Of a DNA stretch of 64,000 bases, positions 34,887 to 44,466 are shown in pieces. The position numbers and the translations under genes are program-made. Source of the stretch: a virus; the IMG/VR virus record IMGVR_UViG_3300044614_002230, positions 1 through 64,000 of that record, one strand, 5' to 3'. The stretch's first letter is position 1; the number at the start of each line of letters is the position of its first letter. The notes beneath the pieces were generated by a model. The model ran no database searches. It worked only from the letters and a program-made list of their open reading frames with translations, and was not told the DNA's origin.

Positions 34887-34893
34887 TTCACAT

Positions 34894-37113
34894 TCAGCTG
34901 TACATAGTTTTCTTCAGGGCTTCGACGTAGTCGATTCCTTCCGATTCCACAAGACGCAGAGCTTTAGTATGGGGGTCAAGATCTTCTTCAGAGAACTGGA
35001 AAGTTCCACCTTGAACCACTTCACCATAGGTAACCATGGGAGGCAGTTTTGCAAGAATACCCATTAACTTGGTTGCAGGGGTTTCACCTTCGGAGAATTC
35101 TAGGGTTCCGAACTCTAAACCTTCGCAGTAAGAAATAAGTTCTTGCTCGGGGATAACGCCATCAGTTAGACGACCTTCGCTATAAAGGCTATCAACGAAT
35201 GAAGCGATTTTCTCTTTACGAGCCATTCGCTTTTCTTCGCTGTAAAGCCGCTGTAGTTCAGCGTGCTCTGCCTTTAGTTTTTTGATTTCTTCCATGTACA
35301 TTTGAGCTTCACCCATTGGGCGTGCCTGGCTCATGGAGCCCATGCCATAGTTGTCCATCCCGCAGAAGTCGTCAGTTTCACTGTAATCGTCGTCATCTTG
35401 TGACTCTTCGATCCCTTCGCCCTCTTCGTAAGTCGAACCAAAACCAGTCTTGGTGTAAGGGTCTTTCTTTTTACCTTCGGCATGCTCTTCCGAGAACACT
35501 CCAGCAGGGCCTGTGATTTGGGCAGCTTCGTCGACTTTGTCGAAATCACCGCTCAACTGTTTTTCTTTGGACTTTTTCTCTGATTTTTCAGCGTGGTTGA
35601 TGGCACCACCTTTTACAGGAGCCCGTCCATCGCTGCTCTTCTGACGTAGGACCCTCATATCTTTGTCACTCATTACATTGGTAACTTGAGTGGCAAACAC
35701 AGTGTCGTCGGGTGTTTCTTCGGTTTCGGTAGGAACTTTGGTAGGACCTTCTGAACGACCGGCAGGGTCGCTACCTGATGCATCACCGGGTTGGTTGGGC
35801 TCAGGGTAATCGCCTTTGGCCAGATCGTATTGGTCATTATTATGAACTTTGTCATAGCCGTCGGCTTGACCAGCCCACCTTTCTTCCCGATCGTCCGAAT
35901 TTTCCGAAGATTTAGCAAGTTTGACGCGGTCTGCGTCTTGACTGCCGTTTTTGGCTGTGTTCAGACGGTCTTGATCTTGCTCGGCAGACTCAGCATCGGT
36001 AAGACGACCAGTTTCACCATCGGCACCAGCTTTGCCGGTACGCATACGGTTGCCGTATCCGTCCACATCGTTTCTGGCTGTTTCCATACGACCAGAACGA
36101 TCTGAGTCGCTACTTTCTTTCTTTTTACCGAAAGAAACTTTTCCGCCTTTTGCGGTTTTGTAAGAGACTTCGTCGAATTCTAAATTCTCGGAATGATCTG
36201 CAGAAGATTCTTCATCTTCTTCATCATCGTCCATTGCCATCTCTTTGGCATTGGCTTTTTTCTTAAAGGCTTCAGGCATTTCGCCGTGGGAAGCAGCAAT
36301 TTCCACTGCATCCTCTTCTGCCTCGTTATGGAGTTCTTCCACAACTTGAACATCCTGGCCGTGAGCGCCTTTGGCACGCTTTCGGCTGATTTTTCCTTCT
36401 TCCATAAATTGGTCCTCTGGGAGATTGTCTTCAAGTTCAGCCGTTTGCTGAGCAATTTCGGAGAATTTTTCTTCGGGTTGTTTTTCCGTTTCAGTTTCCT
36501 CCCCCTCTGGTGAGGGAGAATTTTGATTATCTTCCGGGTTAGTTTTACCTTGGGATTCGGAAGATAGATCTTGCCTTACTTGGTCAAGTTTGGCTTTTAG
36601 CATTTCTAGAGGACTATTTTCCACATTCATTGTGGGTCCTAGCTCTTCATCGAAAAGCCCCTCTAGCGAAAGTGAAGCCGAAAAATTCAAAACCCCATTC
36701 TCTTCCGAGAAAGAAAAAGGTTCTAAACCTTTGACTGCCGGCGGCGCGGCACCTAACAACGCTAGGTGTCGAGCACTCCATTTCTTTCCATGAGGGTTAA
36801 TAGGGGAATCTGGGGAGTAAAAGGAGATCGAAACCTTGCGATAGTGACCATCTTTTACTAAATCTTTTGCCGTATCCGTGAAAGCCACGTCGGCATACAA
36901 ATTTTCTCCCTGTCTAACAAATTTCTTGATCCACCCATAAGATGGCAAGCTATCGTTATCACCTTGGTGTCCGATCACCAAAGGAGCTTCATGGATAGAA
37001 GGGTCATAACTCTCAACAACCTGGTCAAGGTCGTCAGGAGTGAACTCCCGTTGTACTCCTTGAGCAGAAGTTTGAGAACCTGCTTTAAATACGTGAACTC
37101 TTTTTGTGAACAC
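34894..37113 (-). CDS. Prohead protease fused to scaffold
   Basis: 739 residues, starting at GTG 37113, 24 nt after a GGGTAAAA box. Residues 1-150 resemble the Mu gpI-type head protease ('QREFTPDDLDQVVESYDPSI', 'HEAPLVIGHQGD', and 'HLALLGAAPPAVKGLEP'), and the His and Ser around 'VSISFYSP' could be catalytic. Residues about 180-580 are an Asp/Glu/Ser/Lys-rich, low-complexity scaffold. The C-terminal 150 residues (from about 'MEEIKKLKAEHAELQRLY') form a coiled coil and a capsid-binding end. A protease-scaffold fusion is common in Mu-like phages; this one is long. Confidence 0.75.
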   Translation of the reverse strand: MFTKRVHVFKAGSQTSAQGVQREFTPDDLDQVVESYDPSIHEAPLVIGHQGDNDSLPSYGWIKKFVRQGENLYADVAFTDTAKDLVKDGHYRKVSISFYSPDSPINPHGKKWSARHLALLGAAPPAVKGLEPFSFSEENGVLNFSASLSLEGLFDEELGPTMNVENSPLEMLKAKLDQVRQDLSSESQGKTNPEDNQNSPSPEGEETETEKQPEEKFSEIAQQTAELEDNLPEDQFMEEGKISRKRAKGAHGQDVQVVEELHNEAEEDAVEIAASHGEMPEAFKKKANAKEMAMDDDEEDEESSADHSENLEFDEVSYKTAKGGKVSFGKKKESSDSDRSGRMETARNDVDGYGNRMRTGKAGADGETGRLTDAESAEQDQDRLNTAKNGSQDADRVKLAKSSENSDDREERWAGQADGYDKVHNNDQYDLAKGDYPEPNQPGDASGSDPAGRSEGPTKVPTETEETPDDTVFATQVTNVMSDKDMRVLRQKSSDGRAPVKGGAINHAEKSEKKSKEKQLSGDFDKVDEAAQITGPAGVFSEEHAEGKKKDPYTKTGFGSTYEEGEGIEESQDDDDYSETDDFCGMDNYGMGSMSQARPMGEAQMYMEEIKKLKAEHAELQRLYSEEKRMARKEKIASFVDSLYSEGRLTDGVIPEQELISYCEGLEFGTLEFSEGETPATKLMGILAKLPPMVTYGEVVQGGTFQFSEEDLDPHTKALRLVESEGIDYVEALKKTMYS

Positions 37114-37137
37114 TTTTATAAAAAACCCTGTGAATAA

Positions 37138-37145
37138 TTTTACCC
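37138..37145 (-). promoter_or_regulatory. GGGTAAAA box, candidate late promoter (protease/scaffold)
   Basis: Overlaps the portal stop codon (GGG-TAA) and lies 24 nt before GTG 37113. Confidence 0.5.
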
Positions 37146-38552
37146 TACACCCGCTTCCTCAGGAGATAACGTTTCTTCTCCTTCTGGCGCTTCAGGGAGA
37201 TTTGCGATATCTTCCTCGGTGGGCATAGATTCTCCTGACCCAGAATCGTCACCAAAGATTTGAGCGTATAAATCTTGGTCGGTTTCAGGGTTGTAAACTT
37301 CTGAGTTGGTTCCAGGCTCTGAAGAAGAATCTTCTTTGTCGTGTAGTTCCACTCGGAAGTGTCTCTCGATCCATTCTTTTCTAGGTGTAAATCCAGACTG
37401 AATAAGAAGAGAAACGTCTGGCATCGTGAGAGGAGACTCTTCAATACGGAATTCACGTGTGAGCTCCGGACAAGCCACATCTGTGCCATAGTTTAAGTCA
37501 ACAATCCAGCGAATTAGAGTTTTTGTTAGAGTGTGAGAAATCATTTCTGACATCTCTGAAGCTTTAACAACCCTAACTAGATTGGCAACTTGAGAAGACG
37601 CACGAGACCCTGCTTCTGCTTGGCCTGCCTCGTTTTCTCCGCACACAAGAGTACTAATTTCCTTGTCAATGTAATCAATCAAGTTTTTGAAAACATCTGG
37701 GCTACCAGAGGGAGTTACAAAATCAAGTTCATAACCCTCAGGCAGAATCATTGCCGTTTCTTGAGATAAGTTAGACAGATGGTCGTACAATGTGTCTAAC
37801 TCTTTCGTGCTTGCACTTAACGGAGCTTTTGCCACAGCTGTGGGAGTTGCGTACCTGTCTCCATACAACACGTAAGATTCAATCGCTCTTCTTCTGAATT
37901 TCACCAAAGGATACAAAATCCTTCCTAGTCCGGCTCCATACGGGTCACCATTGTGAGAGGTGTAGTGGCGATTAATAATAAATTTCCTTTGAGGTAGCTC
38001 AACACCCTCAAACATTCGGTTAAAAGTTAGGCAACGCATCGTAAAACCGGTTTGAGCTTCTTCCATCTCTTGAAACACAAACCGACGTTGATCTCTCATA
38101 CGAACGTCGAAAGGAATCACTCCCCTTTTAGATTTTTTCCACATTACCTCAGCCACCGAAAAGCCGGTAATTAGGCATTCAGCCATGCCTTTATAAATAT
38201 CGTCTATAGGAAGTTCAGAAAGAACCTCAGCTACGTAGTCTCTAACTGCTAAGTCCCCGGGTTTATCCGAATGCTCCTGTACATACCAGGGTCTTGCTGT
38301 TACTTCTTGCATCAGTTTAGCAAAACACCCTTGGACATGTTCGTCTAAGAGCAATCTTTGATATACCGATAAAGCACGGTTCCCGCCCTTAGAGAGAAGC
38401 AAATCATCCGAAGGACGAACAATTGTATTACCTTGCCCTGTAAATGGGCTCGACGATCCAAACATGTAGATCGACGAAAGGTTATACGGGTCACTCGTGT
38501 AACGAGCAACTTCACCTGAGGGGACAGGAGCAACTTTAAATCTTTTTGCCAT
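37140..38552 (-). CDS. Portal protein (DUF935 / Mu gp29 family)
   Basis: 470 residues, normal for the family. Motifs: 'NRALSVYQRLLLDEHVQGCF', 'VTARPWYVQ', 'KGMAECLITGFSVAEVMWKK', 'HYTSHNGDPYGAGLGRILYP' and 'YGDRYATPTAV' are the DUF935 hallmarks. The C-terminus is acidic. The dodecameric portal is the DNA entry and exit channel and terminase docking site. Translation starts at ATG 38552 behind GGGGAGAAG, at the end of a 107-nt leader. Confidence 0.88.
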   Translation of the reverse strand: MAKRFKVAPVPSGEVARYTSDPYNLSSIYMFGSSSPFTGQGNTIVRPSDDLLLSKGGNRALSVYQRLLLDEHVQGCFAKLMQEVTARPWYVQEHSDKPGDLAVRDYVAEVLSELPIDDIYKGMAECLITGFSVAEVMWKKSKRGVIPFDVRMRDQRRFVFQEMEEAQTGFTMRCLTFNRMFEGVELPQRKFIINRHYTSHNGDPYGAGLGRILYPLVKFRRRAIESYVLYGDRYATPTAVAKAPLSASTKELDTLYDHLSNLSQETAMILPEGYELDFVTPSGSPDVFKNLIDYIDKEISTLVCGENEAGQAEAGSRASSQVANLVRVVKASEMSEMISHTLTKTLIRWIVDLNYGTDVACPELTREFRIEESPLTMPDVSLLIQSGFTPRKEWIERHFRVELHDKEDSSSEPGTNSEVYNPETDQDLYAQIFGDDSGSGESMPTEEDIANLPEAPEGEETLSPEEAGVG

Positions 38553-38659
38553 TACTAGCTTCTCCCCTTGAGGTCAAGGTTGCTCCTATTTTTAAGTTCT
38601 TCGTTGATTAAATTTATCGCGGCGTAAGTAATCACACGACAACAGCGTTTATAATAAAA

Positions 38660-38667
38660 TTTTACCC
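38660..38667 (-). promoter_or_regulatory. GGGTAAAA box with long leader (portal)
   Basis: 107 nt before ATG 38552. The leader contains CCTTG-ACCT-CAAGG just upstream of the ribosome-binding site, which could modulate translation. Confidence 0.5.
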
Positions 38668-38672
38668 TAAGC

Positions 38673-39044
38673 CTAACTTGCAAGTGTGAACCGTAAAGGA
38701 GGTTGAGGAACACTGTTAATTTCGTACTGGATCAAAACTTTGTAGACTCCATCATCACCCCCGGTTTGCCAATCTCCCAAAACACTTAAACCGCTTAGAC
38801 CAGGAACATTCAGCGTTATAGAGTTTTGTATGGCAGAGTTAATTAAACCAGGGTCTAAAACTTCAAGCACATAGTCACCAATACCGTAATCTGCACGCAT
38901 CACTCTTTCGTAGTACCGGGTTTCTACCACACTCCGAATCTGTTGGGCGATTAAATCCGCATCAACACTTACGGCAAGGTTACCGTTAGCTATGGTTAAA
39001 GGGTAGGTTAAACCGCGAATAATGGAAGCACTTGTTTCAGTCAT
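38673..39044 (-). CDS. Baseplate wedge protein, gpW/gp25 family
   Basis: 123 residues. The motif 'LIAQQIRSVVETRYYERVMR' followed by 'DYGIGDYVLEVLDPGLINSA' is the gp25/gpW core (I-x-x-I...T-R-x-x-E-R-x-x-R-x-x-Y-G). This conserved lysozyme-like baseplate subunit is diagnostic of contractile tails. The start overlaps the stop of the upstream gene by one base. Confidence 0.85.
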   Translation of the reverse strand: MTETSASIIRGLTYPLTIANGNLAVSVDADLIAQQIRSVVETRYYERVMRADYGIGDYVLEVLDPGLINSAIQNSITLNVPGLSGLSVLGDWQTGGDDGVYKVLIQYEINSVPQPPLRFTLAS

Positions 39045-39325
39045 TAGCGTATATATCTCCTAGATATTTGAAGTTCAAGATGATTTACTCTACGCTTAAT
39101 CTCTTCTTGTGGTAAAGAACTTTCAATAACTTTAGCAATTTCTGACCTTAAAATTCCGTGGTTTAACGAAGGATAAAAAGAAGGATCTATAAGATCGCCT
39201 TCGTCGGAAGATTCAGATAGAAGGGAAAGGCAGAGAGCCTCTAAAGAAACCCCCTGCCGTGTTGCTTGCTTTTTTAACGAGAAAAGAAGAGAGAGCGGAA
39301 CTTGTAGTAATAGTTCCTCAGTCAT
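39044..39325 (-). CDS. Small protein with ribbon-helix-helix-like N-terminus, 93 aa
   Basis: Residues 5-35 ('LLQVPLSLLFSLKKQATRQG' then 'SLEALCLSLL') have the strand-helix-helix spacing of Arc/CopG-type DNA-binding proteins. The rest is helical and charged. It lies between sheath and gp25, so it could be a regulator or simply a small assembly factor. Medium doubt on the DNA-binding idea. Confidence 0.5.
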   Translation of the reverse strand: MTEELLLQVPLSLLFSLKKQATRQGVSLEALCLSLLSESSDEGDLIDPSFYPSLNHGILRSEIAKVIESSLPQEEIKRRVNHLELQISRRYIR

Positions 39326-39341
39326 TTAGCTCTCCAAAAAG

Positions 39342-42300
39342 TCAACGATTACCTGTACCAAGACCTTGCAGGTCTAGTTCTTTCTGCATTTGGCCGATGG
39401 CAACGCGAATAAGGTCGATCTGAATCCTTTCCAGTGTTGGAACAGGAGTTACAAACACCTTAGCATTGACAACTCCACTCTCCAGGTTCATGGAATTGTT
39501 AATTCGCTCGTCGCAGATGACTTGGAAGGCATCTGAAGGACGTGCCCCGAACAGAGCACCTTTGACGTACAGTTCGTTTAGAACGCTGTTACCAACGTTA
39601 ACGATCTGGTTGTAAACCACACCGAAACCGTCGACAACGTTAAAGATCTGGTTATCGAAGGCATTACGAAGCGAGCCGTAAACCACGTTCAGAATAACGC
39701 GGGTGTTTACGAACTGGTACAGACGCTGCTGAGCATCGGCTTCGTTGATACGAGTACGACCACCCCAAATAAAGATTGAATTTAGGGGGTACCCAGGCAG
39801 GTTACGGATAGCGTTACAACCCTTCGGATTCAGCAAGTTCTGCTGAGCAGAGTTGATCGGAATCTGAGCCGCTACGGCATCCGAGAGCTGGTATTTAGCG
39901 CCAGCAGGCGGGAATTGGTAACCTTCGGAACGGTAACGACGAATTGCAACCCCGGTAACGTAAGGCGAGGGAGGAATCCACTGCCCACCGGCATTTTGGA
40001 TGTAAGGACCATAGTAGGCAATAAATCCAAGGGGATGCTCGTAACGTTGGCTGTCTTCCAGGAGACGAGTAACGTTATCAACACCGGCTTCTACGAACAC
40101 TGCTTGAGGCACACCATTAAATCCGACCCCTCTCAGAGCTTCGTCAATGATGTTGGTCGAGGTAACAGCATCAAACCTCCAGAGGTTTGCAGGAGGAGTT
40201 TGCTCAGGCAGGAACGAGATTTCTACGGTTGCGCCGTAGCAAGGCTGACCTGCAGCAATAATGTTTTCGTCTTGTCCAACAGCGTCCGGTTTTACAACCA
40301 TCCAAGTCACTGCTACACCGTCAGAAACAGCAGCAAGTCTATCGCCTTTAGCAACGTTTGTCTTGTCGTCAGGAGCCAGACCGTCGCTGGTTACATTGAA
40401 ATAAACACCAACCAGCTTAGAGCGCGAAGCTTGAACAGCATCAGCGGTTGAACCATTGCTTAAGCCCGTTGCTAAGACATAAGGAGTTACATTAGCTAAT
40501 GTACCATTTGAAGCCAGAGCAATCCCGGCAACATCGGCTTCGAATCCGACGCATCCTCCGATTGAAGCGGAATTCAACTCAAGTTGATCGCCAATCGCGT
40601 AACCACTTCCACCGGCAACAACAGTAACGTTGCTAACAACACCGCCAGTAACAGTAACAGTTACGGTAGCATTTTGACCGAGGCCAGTCTTGGTCACAAC
40701 AGGTACGCTAACGTACTGTCCGTCAGTACCACCGGTACCACCGTTTGTAACGGTTAGCGATTGCAGAGGACCCACGGCCGGACCACCACCGGCATTATAA
40801 TCACCACCCGGAATGGCTTGCAGGGAGGGAACCAGATAAGCTTCTGTGGAGAAACTTTGCTTTGTAGTAGGAACGCAATAGAAGTTTTCCACGAAAGCGG
40901 TTTCGTCACCAGGATCAACCAGTTTGAGTTCTGGCAGGTAACCAGCCGTGGTGTTTTCACCCCAGGCAGAGATTTGACCCTTACCAAGAACTTGGGCGCT
41001 GTTATTTAACCGGATGCTAACTTTAGGAGCAGTCAGCGAAGGAGCAGGAGCGACTTTAGAGTCTCCAGCAATGTTGTCAATCGTACCGCTAGCGAATCCG
41101 TACTTACGTCCACGTAGGAAAGGAATGTTAGTAAGTTCAGTAAGGTTAACAGCTGTTTCGCTTCCACCGAGAACATTCGTGTAAAAAATAGTCGGGCTGG
41201 AAACAATAGGAGCTGAAGGGAACAGAACGTAACTACCGGCATTTAGAGCAGTCAGGCTTGTTGACAGTACAAAACTATCGACAGACAGCTGTTTCACAAA
41301 ATAGTCGAAGGTTACAGCTTTTGTGGTAGCTTTAAAAATGTCAATTCCCCCTGCTGTAACAGGTTGCGTGAAGTAGACTTTTTGTCCATCCGTAAGGCCG
41401 TGATCGACACAGTTAATTACGGCAACGCCAGCAAGTCCAGGAGACGTAGAAGAAGTAATGGAAACTTTAGGATCATAAATTGTACGACTCTGGAAGCTCA
41501 AACGGTAGTTAGTTGTTGAACTTTGAAGCGTTGCAGGAAGGTGCAAGGTGTTGACACCCACAACCGAATCCGATACGCTTTGAATCAGGTCTGAGGATTG
41601 ACCGTTAATTAAAACCTCAAAATCCCATGCTGGGGTTTCGTAACTGATTTCACAGGCTCCACTTCCACTCGGGAAAGCAACAGCACCGGTAGGCAGTGTA
41701 GTGACTGCGCTCGAACCACCTAGCAGTTCAACAGAACGAAGAACAATAGCTGCTTCAGCCGGAGTCAAAGCAATAAAGGCATAATTTAGATTGTAATCTC
41801 CAAAATTTTTCTCATCAAATTTAGGAGCAATCAGATAAACGGATTTACCGTTGATAGCATGGAACGGATTGGTTGCATCCTCTGCACCTGTAACGTTCAC
41901 CTTTTGAATTTTCTTGTCTACAGGCCAATAATTGGAATTGTTAAACAAGATACGGCCAACAGCACCATTGTCCACATTGGCAATGTAGACCCCGGAATCA
42001 AGAATACCAATTTTTGTTCCAGGAGAAACAGTGTTGGTAGATTCTGTGACCGCTGTTTCAGGAGAAACACCGAACTTCAGCTCTTGATAATTGAGACGGG
42101 GATGGGTAACTGTAGCACCTGTCCACGTGTAAATGGCGTTGTCTACCAGGTACTTTTGGTTTGTCTCCAGGTCTTCAGCAGCTTTATGAGGAGTAAACTG
42201 ATTGTACTTATTAACATCAGTTACGTTGTAAGGGCCGGGATCAGCAATCGCCATCCACTTGTAACTGTTGTTAGCACAATGAGCAGCAGCGGCAGCTCCA

Positions 42301-43244
42301 ATGGCCGACCTTCCTTCCACGTCGAACTGAGCGTAGGCAGTAGGAGTGATCAAGTACCCTTGGTCTTGCTGACCGTCGAAAGCAGTGCTAATGCACTGAA
42401 TATAGTCTTGAGGAACTTTTGCAATGTCTCCTTGCCCCACAATGTTATCAACACTGTAGGTGTTTTGCATGAACACTGCAGTTTGTCCCACGGGGTCAAC
42501 CTGGGTCACAACAGAAACATTCCCTCCCCAAGTAGCGGAAGAGATTGTAACGTAAGCATTCTGAGAGTTAGCGTACTTGACTGGATCCAAGTCGTTGAGC
42601 ATGCCATAGCTACGCACGTACACCGAGCTGCTAACGCTAGGGTTCGATTGCATAGCTTCTGCCACAGCTTTGACAACGGCGGCAGAAATTTTGCGGTTGT
42701 TAGCCGCGTCTCCAGCGATGTAATTAACAGGAATGTTAACAGGAACACCAAGCCACTCACCGTTGGAACTGTACCCAGTGCTGTTGTTACCAGACACTAG
42801 AGGAATACCATTAACGATAATCTGAGCGTACACAACGTCCCCGGCCATCAAGGCTGAAGGAGTGCCTGTGCTGTTGATTTTAGTTCCAGAAGACAGCAGT
42901 TCGATCTCAACCACTTCTGCGGGAGTGCCAACCCGCACTACGCGAAGATCCCCGACTTGAGCGTTTAAGAAAAATTCTTGAACGCAGTTGTAGCTAAGAA
43001 GGGCAATACGGTCTTGGGGAATACTGCCGCCAAGAAGAACTTTATAGTCGTTGATGCTGGTAACTGCAACCGGCGTGTTAAAAGGAAAAACCGTTACAGG
43101 AACGCTATCCTCAACCTCAACCAACATATAAGTTGTGCTGAAGGGAGCAATAGCAGGAGTTCCTAAAATACCTGGGCGCTCATTAATGTAAACGCCAGGG
43201 GCGCCAGGAACAATAGCGCTGTTGCCGAGAGAAAAAGTAGCCAT
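39342..43244 (-). CDS. Tail sheath protein, unusually large (1300 aa)
   Basis: The ATG at 43244 is preferred over the upstream TTG at 43259; either way the sheath start 'GNSAIVPGAPGVYINERPG' is intact. The C-terminal 330 residues ('PPSPYVTGVAIRRYRSEGYQ', 'IFIWGGRTRINEADAQQRLY', 'NSVLNELYVKGALFGARPSD') are the sheath-conserved core that joins neighbouring subunits. Typical sheaths have 400-700 residues; here residues about 130-950 contain large beta-rich, Gly/Thr/Val-rich insertions facing outward, including 'VTVTVTGGVVSNVTVVAGGS'. It forms the contractile outer tube. Confidence 0.88.
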   Translation of the reverse strand: MATFSLGNSAIVPGAPGVYINERPGILGTPAIAPFSTTYMLVEVEDSVPVTVFPFNTPVAVTSINDYKVLLGGSIPQDRIALLSYNCVQEFFLNAQVGDLRVVRVGTPAEVVEIELLSSGTKINSTGTPSALMAGDVVYAQIIVNGIPLVSGNNSTGYSSNGEWLGVPVNIPVNYIAGDAANNRKISAAVVKAVAEAMQSNPSVSSSVYVRSYGMLNDLDPVKYANSQNAYVTISSATWGGNVSVVTQVDPVGQTAVFMQNTYSVDNIVGQGDIAKVPQDYIQCISTAFDGQQDQGYLITPTAYAQFDVEGRSAIGAAAAAHCANNSYKWMAIADPGPYNVTDVNKYNQFTPHKAAEDLETNQKYLVDNAIYTWTGATVTHPRLNYQELKFGVSPETAVTESTNTVSPGTKIGILDSGVYIANVDNGAVGRILFNNSNYWPVDKKIQKVNVTGAEDATNPFHAINGKSVYLIAPKFDEKNFGDYNLNYAFIALTPAEAAIVLRSVELLGGSSAVTTLPTGAVAFPSGSGACEISYETPAWDFEVLINGQSSDLIQSVSDSVVGVNTLHLPATLQSSTTNYRLSFQSRTIYDPKVSITSSTSPGLAGVAVINCVDHGLTDGQKVYFTQPVTAGGIDIFKATTKAVTFDYFVKQLSVDSFVLSTSLTALNAGSYVLFPSAPIVSSPTIFYTNVLGGSETAVNLTELTNIPFLRGRKYGFASGTIDNIAGDSKVAPAPSLTAPKVSIRLNNSAQVLGKGQISAWGENTTAGYLPELKLVDPGDETAFVENFYCVPTTKQSFSTEAYLVPSLQAIPGGDYNAGGGPAVGPLQSLTVTNGGTGGTDGQYVSVPVVTKTGLGQNATVTVTVTGGVVSNVTVVAGGSGYAIGDQLELNSASIGGCVGFEADVAGIALASNGTLANVTPYVLATGLSNGSTADAVQASRSKLVGVYFNVTSDGLAPDDKTNVAKGDRLAAVSDGVAVTWMVVKPDAVGQDENIIAAGQPCYGATVEISFLPEQTPPANLWRFDAVTSTNIIDEALRGVGFNGVPQAVFVEAGVDNVTRLLEDSQRYEHPLGFIAYYGPYIQNAGGQWIPPSPYVTGVAIRRYRSEGYQFPPAGAKYQLSDAVAAQIPINSAQQNLLNPKGCNAIRNLPGYPLNSIFIWGGRTRINEADAQQRLYQFVNTRVILNVVYGSLRNAFDNQIFNVVDGFGVVYNQIVNVGNSVLNELYVKGALFGARPSDAFQVICDERINNSMNLESGVVNAKVFVTPVPTLERIQIDLIRVAIGQMQKELDLQGLGTGNR

Positions 43245-43343
43245 TTTATTTAAAAACAAATCCTCTTTATATCGATTCGCGATGGAGGCGAGGAAGGACT
43301 CCTCCGTGGTTCCCGTAGGATCGCTTACCGAGGCACTTACATG

Positions 43344-43718
43344 CTACTTTATTTTACCCGTGTTCCCGGTCTGTGCTTCCTCTGTATCGGCAGTGTATCC
43401 GTTGATTTTGTTAAGTTGATCTATAGCACTCGGAGTGTATCTAACTAAAGATTTAATGTATTCTTCTCTAGATCCGTATGGGAAAAAACCGTCATCGCTA
43501 GATTCCGTTCCGGTTGTATAGATAAACGAAGCTTGGCTTAACCCAGAACGAGCCTGGGTGCCTGCGTCAGACCGCATCTGAGCGCCAATTGGTGGTAAAT
43601 TAATGACCGACCATTGAGGGTTTTCTTCTAAAACCTGTCGATAGTTAACAGAGTTATAGTATAGTAGAAAACCTAGCTTACGCCAGGTGTAATCCTGTTG
43701 AAACGGAAAAGCGTTCAT
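43344..43718 (-). CDS. LysM/gpX-like tail protein, 124 aa
   Basis: Residues 8-55 ('DYTWRKLGFLLYYNSVNYRQ' then 'LEENPQWSVINLPPIGAQM') have the LysM-like layout of tail protein X: W-x-x-L...Y...Y-x-x-L...N-P...P...G. These small baseplate-hub proteins bind peptidoglycan or the spike complex. The C-terminus is Thr/Gly-rich. It lies just before the sheath gene. The last codons contain a GGGTAAAA box. Confidence 0.6.
   Translation of the reverse strand: MNAFPFQQDYTWRKLGFLLYYNSVNYRQVLEENPQWSVINLPPIGAQMRSDAGTQARSGLSQASFIYTTGTESSDDGFFPYGSREEYIKSLVRYTPSAIDQLNKINGYTADTEEAQTGNTGKIK
43352..43359 (-). promoter_or_regulatory. GGGTAAAA box with long leader (sheath)
   Basis: Within the last codons of the LysM-like gene, 107 nt before ATG 43244. 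The leader contains GAGGA-gtcct-TCCTC and TATAAAGAGG before the start. Confidence 0.5.
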
Positions 43719-43720
43719 AA

Positions 43721-44059
43721 TTAGGCCATATTACGTGATTTGGCAATAAGGCGAGCTCCGATAGAAGTGCCTCGATTTAGTTCAAATCCGTTTTCTTTAG
43801 CAATTTGAGAAGCGGCTTTCTCAAGTTCGACCGGGTTTGTAGGGACAAACAGGTTGTCATTGTCAGTTTTCTTGCCCAGCTTTTTCATGACGCTGGTCTC
43901 AACGACAACTTTTTCAGTAGGCTCTGCAGCCACTTCTGCAGCTTCACTCGTCTTTTTAACTTCGAAGTTTGCCGGGGCTACTGTTTCATCGCTTTTTACG
44001 ATTGGGGGAGTTTGAGCTTTTGAAGCCATTGGTTTTGAGGTGTTAGAACGTGTTGCCAT
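43721..44059 (-). CDS. Ala/Lys/Thr-rich small tail protein, 112 aa
   Basis: The ATG at 44059, 2 nt after the upstream stop, is chosen over the longer frame at 44137. The N-terminal half is Ala/Thr/Pro/Val-rich and low-complexity; the C-terminal 40 residues form a compact segment 'NPVELEKAASQIAKENGFEL' ending 'NRGTSIGARLIAKSRNMA'. No family recognised; the basic C-terminus may contact DNA or the head. Confidence 0.58.
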   Translation of the reverse strand: MATRSNTSKPMASKAQTPPIVKSDETVAPANFEVKKTSEAAEVAAEPTEKVVVETSVMKKLGKKTDNDNLFVPTNPVELEKAASQIAKENGFELNRGTSIGARLIAKSRNMA

Positions 44060-44061
44060 GG

Positions 44062-44466
44062 TTAACGTGTAGAGAGTATATTCCCCCAAGCTATTGCGGG
44101 GAGTTTTTGCAAGGAGGTGGAAGGAATTCCCACCCAAGGGCGAGCGGACATTTTAGATGTCCCATTTTGATGATAAACTCCGTAAAATTTAGAGGTTACA
44201 TTAAATCCCTCGCCTTTTGGAACTATTTTCATGGAGTCTTGCATATCCCCGCTTGCGCGTAGGATTGATGCTCCTGGCCACCGTTTTAATTTCTGAACTG
44301 CGTAACCAGGGCTCAGCGATTGCCATGGACGACCAGTAGTTGGATCAGACTCTTGGCGCCAAAACGGTTGTTGATCAGATGCGAGAATTGGGGCCCATTG
44401 ACGTTGTGTCTTGGGCCACCAATTTAAGTTTACCTTAGGTAATTTTTTGAGTTTAAAACTGATCAC
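44062..44466 (-). CDS. Virion morphogenesis protein, Mu gpG-like
   Basis: 134 residues. The sequence 'LSPGYAVQKLKRWPGASILR' with 'ASGDMQDSMKIV', then 'YGVYHQNGTSKMSARPWVGI' carries the pattern of the phage virion morphogenesis family (W-x-P-L...K...I-L-R-D-S-G...I...H-Q-x-G...ARPF-x-G), which includes Mu gpG and tail completion proteins. Overlaps the upstream gene by 4 nt (ATGA). Confidence 0.72.
   Translation of the reverse strand: MISFKLKKLPKVNLNWWPKTQRQWAPILASDQQPFWRQESDPTTGRPWQSLSPGYAVQKLKRWPGASILRASGDMQDSMKIVPKGEGFNVTSKFYGVYHQNGTSKMSARPWVGIPSTSLQKLPAIAWGNILSTR

Noticed and set aside
35700-36500. Long low-complexity acidic region that could suggest a misassembly
   Set aside because: It is the expected scaffold part of a protease-scaffold fusion and the frame is continuous.
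41859-42800. 313-codon plus-strand open frame
   Set aside because: Lies wholly antisense to the conserved tail sheath gene; the sequence has no recognisable domain and reflects codon bias on the other strand.
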